Made by a program: the position numbers and the translations under genes
Shown here: one piece after another, positions 7,150-15,321 of the stretch
Layout of the letters: each line of letters starts with the position of its first letter
Numbering within the stretch: position 1 is the first letter of the stretch
Notes under the pieces: generated by a model
Told to the model about the DNA's origin: nothing
Database searches by the model: none
Seen by the model: the letters and a program-made list of their open reading frames with translations, nothing else
Assembly: GCA_038230275.1 (NCBI GenBank)
Contig: JBBRNO010000071.1
Coordinates: 1-31,510 of the forward strand
DNA length: 31,510 bases
Reading direction: 5' to 3'
Origin: JANXXV01 sp038230275
GTDB taxonomy: Bacteria > Acidobacteriota > Terriglobia > Bryobacterales > Bryobacteraceae

Positions 7150-8065
7150 CGGCAGCAGGATTTTTGTCGCCGGGCATCGTGGCCTGGTTGGTTCCGCCAT
7201 TTGCCGCAGCCTTCAAAGCCAGGGTTACACCAATCTAGTCCTACGCACCCGCGCCCAACTCGACCTTCGCCATCAGACTGCCGTGCAGCAATTTTTTGAG
7301 GAGATCCGTCCGGAATTTGTATTCCTGGCGGCCGCGAAAGTGGGCGGCATTCTCGCGAATAGCACCTATCCCGCCGACTTCCTGCGAGATAATATCTTTA
7401 TTCAAACGAACGTGATCGATGCCGCTTATCACGCCGGCGTAAAGAAACTGGAATTCCTGGGTTCTTCCTGCATCTATCCCAAGCTTGCTCCGCAACCCAT
7501 GCGGGAAGAATATCTGCTGACCGGCGAATTGGAACCCAGCAACGAATGGTACGCCATTTCCAAAATCGCCGGCATCAAGATGGCACAGGCCTACACGAAG
7601 CAGTTCGGCTTCAACGCCATTTCGTTAATGCCCACCAATCTCTATGGGCCGGGGGACAATTTCGATCTGGAAACATCGCACGTACTGCCGGCGATAATTC
7701 GAAAATTCCATGACGCGAAGACCACGCACGCCTCCGAGGTTGTGCTGTGGGGAACGGGCACACCGCGGCGCGAGTTCCTTCACGTGGATGACATGGCTGA
7801 GGCCGCTGTGTTCCTAATGCGGCATTACAACGAGCCGAGCATTGTAAACGTTGGCTCCGGCGAAGAGGTGACCATCCGCGAACTGGCGGAGCTGGTGCAA
7901 CAGATCACCGGATTTCAGGGCCGCATTGCATTCGATCCTTCAAAACCCGACGGAACTCCGCGCAAGCTGCTGGACACTTCCCGCATTACCGCGCTGGGAT
8001 GGACGCCTGTGCGAACGCTGCGGTCGGGAATCGAGGCGACCTATGAATGGTACAAGAACCGGTGA
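7142..8065 (+). CDS. fcl: GDP-L-fucose synthase
   Basis: A 307-residue NADPH-dependent 3,5-epimerase/4-reductase that turns GDP-4-keto-6-deoxymannose into GDP-L-fucose. It shows 'VAGHRGLVGSAI' (9-20), 'AAAKVGGILANSTYPADF' (63-80), 'GSSCIYPK' (107-114), Y137-xxx-K141 in 'YAISK', and 'MPTNLYGPGDNF'. ATG 7142 lies 8 bp inside the end of gmd and gives an N-terminus that fits the family; a further upstream ATG at 7106 would add residues without homology. This is the last gene of the nucleotide-sugar operon. Its final 25 bp are also the end of the convergent glycosyltransferase gene on the other strand. GDP-mannose itself must come from elsewhere, since no manB or manC is present. Confidence 0.94.
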   Translation: MDSGSRIFVAGHRGLVGSAICRSLQSQGYTNLVLRTRAQLDLRHQTAVQQFFEEIRPEFVFLAAAKVGGILANSTYPADFLRDNIFIQTNVIDAAYHAGVKKLEFLGSSCIYPKLAPQPMREEYLLTGELEPSNEWYAISKIAGIKMAQAYTKQFGFNAISLMPTNLYGPGDNFDLETSHVLPAIIRKFHDAKTTHASEVVLWGTGTPRREFLHVDDMAEAAVFLMRHYNEPSIVNVGSGEEVTIRELAELVQQITGFQGRIAFDPSKPDGTPRKLLDTSRITALGWTPVRTLRSGIEATYEWYKNR

Positions 8066-9129
8066 TAGATCTCAGCCATTCGCCGGGCTGATTGTTCCAG
8101 TGAGAACCCTTCACGAATAAACCGGCTCGCATTCGCGGCCAGCTGACTTCGCAAAGATTCGTTCTCAACCAAGGTGCGTAGATTCGCCGCCAAAGCGGCC
8201 GCGTCGCCCGGAGGGAACAACAGACCGGTACTGTTCGGCTGAACAAGTTCTATGTTGCCACCGGTGCTGGACGCGGTAACCGCGCAGCCGCACGCCATCG
8301 CTTCCATCAGGGAATTCGACAATGCCTCGGAAAGGGACGGCAGTACGAAGACATCGATCTTGCGCAGCCAATCCGCCACCCGGTTTGTGGCCGGCTCAAA
8401 GTGGCAGCGATCCAGCACACCCAGCGCCGCCGCAAGCCGTTGCAGTTCGGGAAGCATCGGTCCACTGCCGACAATCACCAGCCGTGCATCGGGCACCTGG
8501 GCAAACGCTTCCACCAGTGTGGGCAGCCCTTTCTCCGGTCGCAACGCGCATATCACGCCGATTGTGACCGGGTTCCCGGGGCTTCGCAGTCCGGGCTGAA
8601 ACTCCGCCGTATCGATGCCGTTATAGCAAACGTGAACCCGCTCGGCGGGGACTCGCTCATCGGCAATCAGATGCTGACGGATCGCTTCACAGTTCACCAC
8701 TACGCCATTCACCAAGTGGTCCGTCAGGCGCAGCAATCGCCGGTGTATCCCCGGTGTCAAATCGCGAAAAGCGCGCTGGCTGGAAAGCACCACGGGTGTA
8801 CGGTATGCCCGCGCCACGGGCACGCCGAACAGGTTCATCGGCACGTCGAAGGTGTGCACCAGTCGAATGCCACGCTGTTTCAAGTAGCGGCCCATCTCGC
8901 GCCCGGCGCTCAGGGTCGATGGCCGGTAGAGAGACTGCACCGGGAATCGCACAATCGGTACGCCGGCTGCCTCCAGTTCCGCGCCTCGCAATCCCGCGGC
9001 ATAAAGACATCCGACGTGGGGTGTAAATTGACTGCGATCCAGTGCGCGCGCAATCTCAGTAAGCTGGCGCTCCGTGCCGCCCAAACCCAGCTCACGCGCC
9101 ATCAAGAGAATGGGAACCGGTGCGCTCAC
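8041..9129 (-). CDS. Glycosyltransferase family 4
   Basis: A 362-residue GT-B fold retaining glycosyltransferase, probably cytoplasmic and membrane-associated. The N-terminal domain opens with 'LLMARELGLGGTERQLTEI', the glycine-rich acceptor loop of GT4. The C-terminal Rossmann domain holds 'GVICALRPEKGLPTLVEAF', 'IVGSGPMLPEL' and the EX7E element in 'SEALSNSLMEAMACG'. Such enzymes add a hexose from a nucleotide sugar to a lipid-linked oligosaccharide. It is the third gene of the asnB-GT2-GT4 operon, overlapping the GT2 gene by 4 bp. Donor and acceptor cannot be read from sequence. The 25-bp overlap with fcl means neither gene has its own terminator before the other's coding end. Confidence 0.9.
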   Translation of the reverse strand: MSAPVPILLMARELGLGGTERQLTEIARALDRSQFTPHVGCLYAAGLRGAELEAAGVPIVRFPVQSLYRPSTLSAGREMGRYLKQRGIRLVHTFDVPMNLFGVPVARAYRTPVVLSSQRAFRDLTPGIHRRLLRLTDHLVNGVVVNCEAIRQHLIADERVPAERVHVCYNGIDTAEFQPGLRSPGNPVTIGVICALRPEKGLPTLVEAFAQVPDARLVIVGSGPMLPELQRLAAALGVLDRCHFEPATNRVADWLRKIDVFVLPSLSEALSNSLMEAMACGCAVTASSTGGNIELVQPNSTGLLFPPGDAAALAANLRTLVENESLRSQLAANASRFIREGFSLEQSARRMAEIYHRFLYHS

Positions 9130-10217
9130 CGCTTGGCTTCCTTCCAGAAATAATCATTCGGAAAAAATAGGATGGAGCCCGCGCAGAACGCCGCGGCCAT
9201 CAACACCACGAACGTGCGGATCGGAGAAGTTACCCGTGAGTTAACCAAGGCCAGGGCGTAGAACAAACCCTGCCCCGCAAGCGCGATAGTTCGCCACGGC
9301 GCCGGTAGCCAGAAGCTGGAAACGGCCATCAACAGACAAGCGTACGGCAACAGCAACCGGCCCAGCTTGTGCGAAACGAAGTCAATCCACATTCGGTTTC
9401 CCGGACCCAGCAGAGCCGGATACGCACCAATCACCTGGTAGACTCCCGCCTGCGTACGGACCTTGCGCCGGAATTCAGCGTCTAGCGGTGTGGGATAGTC
9501 GAAGGCCTTCGCGCTCGAATCGAAAATTACGCGGTATCCGCGGAAGAACGCAGCCAGCGGCAGGTACATATCATCCACTAGGGTGCCTGCGGGCAGCGCA
9601 GTTGCAAGCTCACGGCGCATCGCGTAAATGCAGCCCGTGGCACCCATCACCGAATCGATTTGACTTAACCGGTTGCGAATCCACTTCTCATAGCGCCAAT
9701 AGAGCCCCACGCTGGCCTCGCCATGCGTCTTGCCGTCCAGGATGATCAACTCGCCGCTCGCCGCTCCCACGCGCGGGTCCGCAAAGCAGCTTACCAGTTG
9801 TCGCAGACTATCCGCCGCCAAGGGCTGACGGACATCGGTGAAGAACAGAATCTCTCCGCTGGCTTTCGCGATGCCTGCATTCAGCGCAAGCGCCTTTCCA
9901 CCGGCGGGAAGTCGAAGCAACAGGACGTTTGCAAATTCCGCCGCAATCGCGTCTGTAGCATCTTCGGATCCGTCGGAGATTACGAAAACCTGCAACAGCT
10001 CCCGCGGATAATCCAGCGCGAAGATCGATTGCAGCTTCGCGCGCAAGAACTTCTCGCCGTTCTTCACTGCCAGCAACACAGAAACAGTTTTCCATTCCTG
10101 TGCTTTTCGGACTGGCTGCGCCCGCAGCCGTGCCCGCACTGCAAGCAACAACGGATAGCCGAACAGAACGTACAACAGAAACGCGGCGCCGGTGAGGAAG
10201 AGAATGCTCGCGATCAC
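9126..10217 (-). CDS. Membrane-bound glycosyltransferase family 2
   Basis: A 363-residue processive-looking GT2. One N-terminal hydrophobic segment (about 1-27) anchors it. The catalytic domain starts at 'VSVLLAVKNGEKFL' and shows 'ISDGSED' (80-86), the DxD-type 'FTDVRQPL' (D128), 'VDDM' (D215-D216) as the acceptor-side acidic pair, and 'RRKVRTQAGVYQ' (250-261) in the position of the QxxRW-like element. Hydrophobic segments follow from about 265 to the end. This arrangement resembles cellulose/hyaluronan-synthase-type and EPS GT2 enzymes. It overlaps both neighbours by 4 bp, so it is translationally coupled to asnB and the GT4. The sugar transferred is unknown. Confidence 0.88.
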   Translation of the reverse strand: MIASILFLTGAAFLLYVLFGYPLLLAVRARLRAQPVRKAQEWKTVSVLLAVKNGEKFLRAKLQSIFALDYPRELLQVFVISDGSEDATDAIAAEFANVLLLRLPAGGKALALNAGIAKASGEILFFTDVRQPLAADSLRQLVSCFADPRVGAASGELIILDGKTHGEASVGLYWRYEKWIRNRLSQIDSVMGATGCIYAMRRELATALPAGTLVDDMYLPLAAFFRGYRVIFDSSAKAFDYPTPLDAEFRRKVRTQAGVYQVIGAYPALLGPGNRMWIDFVSHKLGRLLLPYACLLMAVSSFWLPAPWRTIALAGQGLFYALALVNSRVTSPIRTFVVLMAAAFCAGSILFFPNDYFWKEAKR

Positions 10218-12127
10218 TGTCGTGCCGGAATGGCGCTGTGGTGGCTTGCCAAGTGCTGCGGCGTAACCGCGTCTTCAAAGTCGCGGAACCAGAGTTCCAG
10301 CATCAACAGCGACCAAAGCCAGTGGCTGTTATCGCGCCGCCCGCTGGCATGTTCGGCCAGCAGAAATCTGACGAACTCCCCGGACACCATGCCGCGGTTC
10401 AAAAATCGCGAACTGGTCAAGTGGTCCCACAGAAAATCGCGCAGCGTGGTGCGGAACCACAGCGCCAGCGGTACTCCGAATCCCATCTTGCTCCGCGTCA
10501 GCAACTCCGGCGGAAGCCGGTCTCCAATCGCCTGCAGCAGAATATCTTTGCCGCGGCCGTTCTTCATTTTCCACGAATGCGGAATGCGCGCCGCCAATTC
10601 CGCCAGTTTGTGGTCCAGCAGCGGGCACCGGACCTCCAACGAATTCGCCATCGACATCCGGTCCACCTTCACCAGCATGTCTCCGGTCAACTTCGCCGTC
10701 GCCTCAAAGAAAGTCACTTGCGACAGAATATCAGCGTCATTCGAGGGCAGGCAATCCGGAAACGTCCGCCGCAGGAATTCAGTGGACGACGGCACCATCC
10801 ACTCGGGCCGCAGCAACCGTTCGCGCAAAAAATAAGGCGCGTAGTTGTACTCAAAATACCGTTCCAGCGGATTGGGACGGCTGATCATGCGCAGATAATT
10901 CTTACCGTAAGCCGAGTAGGGCAGCATGCCCGCCGCCATGGACGCCATCCGCCGCACCATCTGCGGAATTGCATCGAACCGGCGCAGCTTCTCGATAGCG
11001 AAGAAGCTCTCATACCCGTCGAAGAGTTCATCGCCGCCGTCCCCGGTCAGCACTACTTTCACATGGCGCGCCGCAAATTCGGAAACGATGAACGTCGGAA
11101 TCGCGGACGAGTCGGCGAATGGCTCATCAAAGTGGCGCACCAGCCGCGTCACCAGATCTATTGAGTCCGGCTTCACTACAATTTCGTGATGCTCTGTCTT
11201 ATAACGCTTCGCCACCATGGAGGCGTACTGCAATTCATTGAACGCCGCTTCTTCAAATCCGATGGAAAATGTTTTAACCGGCTCAGAGGACTGCAGCGCC
11301 ATGGAGGCAACCACGGAACTGGAATCTATTCCGCCGCTCAAGAACGCACCCAGCGGCACATCGGCAATCATGCGAATGCGCACCGATTCGTCGAACAATT
11401 CCCGCAATTGGCGCCGCGCGGCTTCCTGCGAAAGTGACGGGTCGGGCCGATCCGCGGGCACAGGCATCTTCCAATACTTGCCTTGGCGAATGGCGCCATC
11501 GCGATCGCAAGTGAGCCACGAACCCGGCGGCAGCTTCCGCACATTGCGATAGGGACTCAGCGGATCGGGAATGTAGTTGAACTGGAAGTACAAGCGCAAC
11601 GCATCGTCATCGATTTCCAGCGGCACACCCGCAGCCCGCAGGCACTTCAGCTCACTGCCGAAATACAATCCCTTGGCTCCCGCGGAATAATACAGTGGCT
11701 TCTTGCCAAACCGGTCCCGCACCAGCAGCATCTGTTGCTTGCGCGCGTCCCAAATGCAAAACGCGAACATGCCGCGCAGCCGCGCGATGCCTTCCACGCC
11801 TTCTTCCTCGTAGAGGTGAACGATGGTTTCGGTGTCGCTCTTCGTTGCAAAGCGGTGCCCTTTCCGGACAAGATCCTCGCGCAGCGATTGATAATCGTAG
11901 ATCTCGCCGTTGAAGACAATCCAAACCGTGCCGTCCTCATTCGAGATTGGTTGATGCCCAGTGGCCAGATCGATAATGCTCAGCCGCCGCATGCCAATGG
12001 CGCATCCGCCATCCACGTGGAAGCCCTCATCATCGGGCCCTCGATGGACAATCTGATCGCACATGGACTTCACGCGGGCAACCGATCCCTGCCCGTCGCG
12101 CTCCCAATAGCCTGCGATGCCACACAT
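10214..12127 (-). CDS. asnB: Asparagine synthase-type glutamine amidotransferase
   Basis: A 637-residue AsnB-family enzyme. The N-terminal glutaminase domain begins 'MCGIAGYWE', with Cys2 as nucleophile after Met removal, and includes 'RRLSIIDLATGHQPI' and 'NGEIYDY'. The C-terminal synthetase domain has the ATP pyrophosphatase loop 'SGGIDSSSV' and 'TGDGGDELFDGYE'. Length and context fit the paralogues found in exopolysaccharide and exosortase loci, which are thought to amidate a sugar carboxylate rather than make free asparagine. A uronate made by the AlgD-like dehydrogenase would be a natural target; that is inference. It leads the asnB-GT2-GT4 operon. A -10-like TACACT ends 6 nt before its ATG, hinting at a leaderless transcript. 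Confidence 0.9.
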   Translation of the reverse strand: MCGIAGYWERDGQGSVARVKSMCDQIVHRGPDDEGFHVDGGCAIGMRRLSIIDLATGHQPISNEDGTVWIVFNGEIYDYQSLREDLVRKGHRFATKSDTETIVHLYEEEGVEGIARLRGMFAFCIWDARKQQMLLVRDRFGKKPLYYSAGAKGLYFGSELKCLRAAGVPLEIDDDALRLYFQFNYIPDPLSPYRNVRKLPPGSWLTCDRDGAIRQGKYWKMPVPADRPDPSLSQEAARRQLRELFDESVRIRMIADVPLGAFLSGGIDSSSVVASMALQSSEPVKTFSIGFEEAAFNELQYASMVAKRYKTEHHEIVVKPDSIDLVTRLVRHFDEPFADSSAIPTFIVSEFAARHVKVVLTGDGGDELFDGYESFFAIEKLRRFDAIPQMVRRMASMAAGMLPYSAYGKNYLRMISRPNPLERYFEYNYAPYFLRERLLRPEWMVPSSTEFLRRTFPDCLPSNDADILSQVTFFEATAKLTGDMLVKVDRMSMANSLEVRCPLLDHKLAELAARIPHSWKMKNGRGKDILLQAIGDRLPPELLTRSKMGFGVPLALWFRTTLRDFLWDHLTSSRFLNRGMVSGEFVRFLLAEHASGRRDNSHWLWSLLMLELWFRDFEDAVTPQHLASHHSAIPARQ

Positions 12128-12133
12128 CCTTCA

Positions 12134-12139
12134 AGTGTA
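12134..12139 (-). promoter_or_regulatory. Possible -10 element of the asnB operon (leaderless)
   Basis: Read on the minus strand this is TACACT, 4 of 6 matches to TATAAT, with 6 nt to the asnB ATG. That would place the transcription start at the start codon itself. No good -35 is visible. The element overlaps the outer arm of the palindrome at 12137-12157. Confidence 0.35.
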
Positions 12140-12157
12140 ACTGGGCCGCCCAGTTAC
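12137..12157. promoter_or_regulatory. Perfect inverted repeat in the asnB/heparinase divergent gap
   Basis: Arms GTAACTGGG (12137-12145) and CCCAGTTAC (12149-12157) are exact reverse complements around a CCG spacer. The repeat fills two thirds of the 31-bp gap between two divergent start codons, ends one base before the lyase ATG and overlaps the candidate asnB -10. Its position suits an operator for a dimeric regulator controlling both directions. An RNA hairpin acting on the + transcript is the alternative. Confidence 0.6.
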
Positions 12158-12158
12158 C

Positions 12159-13826
12159 ATGAGAGAGCCCGTGCGCACGCGTAAAGAATTGATGTTCCGA
12201 GCCAGGCAGGAACTAGCGAATCTGGCAATGTTCGCCGAGCCTCCGCTGCTTCCCGCTGCCATCGATCAACCGCCTCCACTGAACCTGCCACCCGTGCCGG
12301 AATACGACCCGCTGCCCATTGCGGAAAAGATCATGCGGCACCGGTTTCCCATTCTTGGAATCGAGATCGAGACCGGCCCGCAAATTGAGTGGCGCCGCGA
12401 CTACGTTCACGGCATCACGACGGAGCCGAAGTATTTTCGCCTGATTCCCTATCTCGATTTTCAGCGCGCCGGCGACCATAAGATCGTCTGGGAATTGAAC
12501 CGGCACCAGCACCTGGTTGTCCTGGCACAGGCGTGTGAAACGGATGAGATCGTCAGCCAGTTGCGAAGCTGGTTCGCCGCCAATCCCTTCCTGCGCGGCA
12601 TCAACTGGACCAGCGCACTCGAGGTAGCATTCCGCGTCCTGTCGTGGACGTGGGTCTACAGCCTGATCGGCCACAGGATGCCTGAAGCATTCAGGCGCCG
12701 GTTTCTCAATGGGATCTTCCAGCATGGCTGCTATCTGGAAAATAACTTGTCCGTCTACTTCTCGCCCAACACGCATCTGCTGGGCGAAGCCGTGGCGCTG
12801 CACGCACTGGGCGTGTTGTTTCCCGCGTTTCCCGCTTCTCCACGATGGATAGCACGGGGCGGCGAAGTCGTCCGCGAGGCACTGCAAAAGCAAGTCCGCG
12901 CAGACGGCAGTCATTTCGAGCAATCCACTTACTATCACGTCTACGCTCTGGATTTTTTCGAGCTGCATCAGGCGCTGGGTGAAGCGCTTCCACAAGAAAA
13001 GCTGGATCGCATGGCGGAATACCTGGCAGCGATCATGGGGCCGCGGCGCGTTCTCCCTTTCCTGGGCGATGACGACGGCGGACGCCTCTTCCATCCCTAT
13101 GGCGACCGTGACAAATTTGGACGCGCTACATTAACGGGCCGGCCCGCGCCGCCTGCGGTTTCCCGCTTGTTTCCCGATGCCGGCGTGGCAGTTTTAGTAG
13201 ACGGTGATCTGCAGATCATCGCCGACTTCGGCAACTTCGGCGAAGGCTCGGGCGGCCATAGCCACTCCGACACGCTCAGCATCGTCGCGTTCCTTGGGGA
13301 GGAAGAAATCCTGATTGACCCCGGCACCTACACCTATATCGCGGAGCCAAAAATGCGCGACTGGTTCCGGGGCTCTGCCGCGCACAACACAATCCGTGTG
13401 GATGAATTGGATCAGGCGACGCCTGCCGGTCCGTTTCGCTGGCGCGATCCACCCGTGTGTCAGGCGAATGGTCTTTACCAAGGAACCTGCCGTTATCGCG
13501 GCATCAGGCATCACCGGAAACTGTCGCTGGAAAATCATCAGCTGACGATTGAAGATCGAGTGGAAGGGCCCGCCGGCGAGCATTTGATCGAACAGTTCTG
13601 GCATCCCGGCGAAGCGATGGTCCAGATCTCTCCCCGTACATTTCGTATCGGCACAAGGGCAACGCTCGAATTCGACCCCGCACTGGAAATCGCAATCGAA
13701 GACGGTTGGCGATCGCGAACTCTCGGTGAAAAGAGTCCGTCGCCCTATCTACGCGCGCACAAGCGTTGTCTGTTGCCAGCGTCGTTCAAGACGATACTGA
13801 AGCTTCCTGATAGGATCTCAACATGA
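12159..13826 (+). CDS. Heparinase II/III-alginate lyase family protein
   Basis: A 555-residue polysaccharide lyase-type protein. An N-terminal alpha/alpha-toroid region (about 60-310) contains 'NWTSALEVAFRVLSW' and 'GSHFEQSTYYHVYALDFF' (about 250-267). A C-terminal beta-sandwich of the Hepar_II_III type carries 'GGHSHSDTLSI' (His near 366-369) and 'LIDPGTYTY'. Such enzymes cleave uronate-containing polymers by beta-elimination. Members in exopolysaccharide loci are thought to trim or release the polymer. I see no signal peptide, so export is unclear. The start is uncertain: ATG 12159 lies one base after a palindrome with no Shine-Dalgarno, and ATG 12192 is an alternative that removes 11 residues. 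'RKELMFRARQEL' looks like the family N-terminus and favours the earlier start. The GDP-mannuronate made nearby gives a plausible substrate constituent. Confidence 0.86.
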   Translation: MREPVRTRKELMFRARQELANLAMFAEPPLLPAAIDQPPPLNLPPVPEYDPLPIAEKIMRHRFPILGIEIETGPQIEWRRDYVHGITTEPKYFRLIPYLDFQRAGDHKIVWELNRHQHLVVLAQACETDEIVSQLRSWFAANPFLRGINWTSALEVAFRVLSWTWVYSLIGHRMPEAFRRRFLNGIFQHGCYLENNLSVYFSPNTHLLGEAVALHALGVLFPAFPASPRWIARGGEVVREALQKQVRADGSHFEQSTYYHVYALDFFELHQALGEALPQEKLDRMAEYLAAIMGPRRVLPFLGDDDGGRLFHPYGDRDKFGRATLTGRPAPPAVSRLFPDAGVAVLVDGDLQIIADFGNFGEGSGGHSHSDTLSIVAFLGEEEILIDPGTYTYIAEPKMRDWFRGSAAHNTIRVDELDQATPAGPFRWRDPPVCQANGLYQGTCRYRGIRHHRKLSLENHQLTIEDRVEGPAGEHLIEQFWHPGEAMVQISPRTFRIGTRATLEFDPALEIAIEDGWRSRTLGEKSPSPYLRAHKRCLLPASFKTILKLPDRIST

Positions 13827-15313
13827 AAGCACTCTGGTTATTCCTGCTATTCGCTACGGCGCTTCTGGCTTCGGGGCCCGCGGTTAAATGCGAAGACCTC
13901 GCTGCTAGGCCGTTCGGTAAAGACGTCACAATGCGCTCAGCTACCCTGATGCCCGCCAAAGGCGACATGCCGGAGCATTGCGACGTCCGCGGCGTAATTT
14001 GGCCAGAGGCAGGTTTTGCCATCAAGCTGCCAGCTGTGTGGAACGACCGTTTTCAAATGGTGGGCAACGGAGGCACGGCCGGTACGATCAGCATGGGCGC
14101 ATTGGACAACGCGGTGCGCAAGGGCTTCGCCTCCGCATCCACCGATACCGGGCACGACGCGGCGAAAGAAGCGCTGGCTACTTTTGCCTACGTCACGCCT
14201 GAAAACCCCAATGGACACCGGAAATTTCTCGACTTCGGCTATCTTTCGGTGCATGAGACGGCAGTGCTGGCCAAACAAGTGATCCAGGCATACTACGGTA
14301 CGGCGCCGCGCTATTCGTATTGGGTGGGATGTTCCACCGGTGGACGCCAGGGCCTTCAGGAGGCACAGCGCTATCCGGAAGATTTTGACGGCCTCGTTAT
14401 TGGCGCGCCGGGGCTGTACAACACTGGAAACGCGATGCGCCGCATCTGGATCGGACAATCGCAATCGGGCGATGGCGCAATTCCAGCCGAAAAGCTACCA
14501 CTGCTAACAAAGGCCATCTATGAGAAGTGTGACGCTTTGGATGGACTGAAGGATGGACTCATCGACGATCCGCGCCGCTGCCCGTTCGATCCAAAGCACG
14601 ACTTGCCGAAGTGCAGCGGCGCGGATGGAATGGACTGTTTCACAGGGTCGCAGGTGGATGCCCTTAGTAAGATTTACGGTGGACCGCACGATTCCAAAGG
14701 CAAACAGCTTTTCCCCGGAGAGCCCGTTGGCAGCGAACCCGTGTGGCCCGACAATTTGATCGCTCCGGTGAAGACGGTGTTGCCGCGCGCGGAAAGCCAG
14801 ATGAAGTTTGCAATGCTAGACCCCGCGCCCGGCCCCTCGTGGATTTACACCATGTTCAACTTCGATGTGGACCCGCCTCGACTTGCCAAAGCCGCCGGGG
14901 CACTGAATGCGCGCAACACGGATCTGGCTCCGCTGAAAAAACGTGGAGGGAAGATCGTGCAGTATTCCGGCTGGGCCGATCAGCAGGTGAATCCGTTCCC
15001 GGCCATTGAGTATTACGAGGAAGTCAGCCGCCGTATGGGCGATTCGGCGACACGCGATTTTTACCGGCTCTTCATGGTGCCGGGCATGTTCCACTGCAAT
15101 GGCGGACCTGGCTGCAATACAGCCGACTGGCTGGCAACCGTGATGGACTGGGTAGAGAAAGGTGTGGCCCCGGCGCAATTAATCGGTGCGCATGTGGAGA
15201 GCGGAAAGACCACCCGCACGCGGCCGCTGTGCCCGTATCCGCTGGTGGCCCGGTACAAGGGAAGTGCCAGCATTGACCAGGCGGCCAATTTCAACTGTAT
15301 CGCGCTGCAGTGA
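13823..15313 (+). CDS. Tannase/feruloyl esterase family protein, secreted
   Basis: A 496-residue alpha/beta hydrolase with a signal peptide (hydrophobic 3-17, cleavage probably near 18-23). It has the CS-D-HC arrangement of the tannase family: C170-S171 in 'VGCSTGGRQG', D386 in 'GWADQQVNP' and H424-C425 in 'VPGMFHCNGGPG', where the two cysteines usually form a disulfide that joins the catalytic Ser and His. An acidic segment at 237-249 ('DALDGLKDGLIDD') resembles the family's calcium site. Family members hydrolyse aromatic esters such as feruloyl or galloyl groups. Its ATG overlaps the lyase stop as ATGA, so the two are coupled. The natural ester could be an acyl decoration of the local polysaccharide or plant-derived material; sequence cannot decide. 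Confidence 0.88.
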   Translation: MKALWLFLLFATALLASGPAVKCEDLAARPFGKDVTMRSATLMPAKGDMPEHCDVRGVIWPEAGFAIKLPAVWNDRFQMVGNGGTAGTISMGALDNAVRKGFASASTDTGHDAAKEALATFAYVTPENPNGHRKFLDFGYLSVHETAVLAKQVIQAYYGTAPRYSYWVGCSTGGRQGLQEAQRYPEDFDGLVIGAPGLYNTGNAMRRIWIGQSQSGDGAIPAEKLPLLTKAIYEKCDALDGLKDGLIDDPRRCPFDPKHDLPKCSGADGMDCFTGSQVDALSKIYGGPHDSKGKQLFPGEPVGSEPVWPDNLIAPVKTVLPRAESQMKFAMLDPAPGPSWIYTMFNFDVDPPRLAKAAGALNARNTDLAPLKKRGGKIVQYSGWADQQVNPFPAIEYYEEVSRRMGDSATRDFYRLFMVPGMFHCNGGPGCNTADWLATVMDWVEKGVAPAQLIGAHVESGKTTRTRPLCPYPLVARYKGSASIDQAANFNCIALQ

Positions 15314-15321
15314 AGCCAGCT

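Noticed and set aside
6163..7200. 345-residue open frame antisense to gmd
   Set aside because: It mirrors the conserved gmd coding frame, spans into fcl, and has no family motifs or ribosome binding site.
9723..10835. 370-residue + strand open frame across GT2 and asnB
   Set aside because: It runs opposite to two well-supported overlapping genes; its Arg/Ser/Gln-rich translation looks non-coding.
12213..13094. 293-residue minus frame inside the heparinase-type gene
   Set aside because: The + frame carries the lyase motifs and couples to the tannase gene; the minus frame is an artefact.
8041..15313. A PEP-CTERM/exosortase system
   Set aside because: AsnB, the heparinase-type protein and the GT genes resemble companions of exosortase loci, but no exosortase, PEP-CTERM motif protein or other marker of that system is visible in this window.
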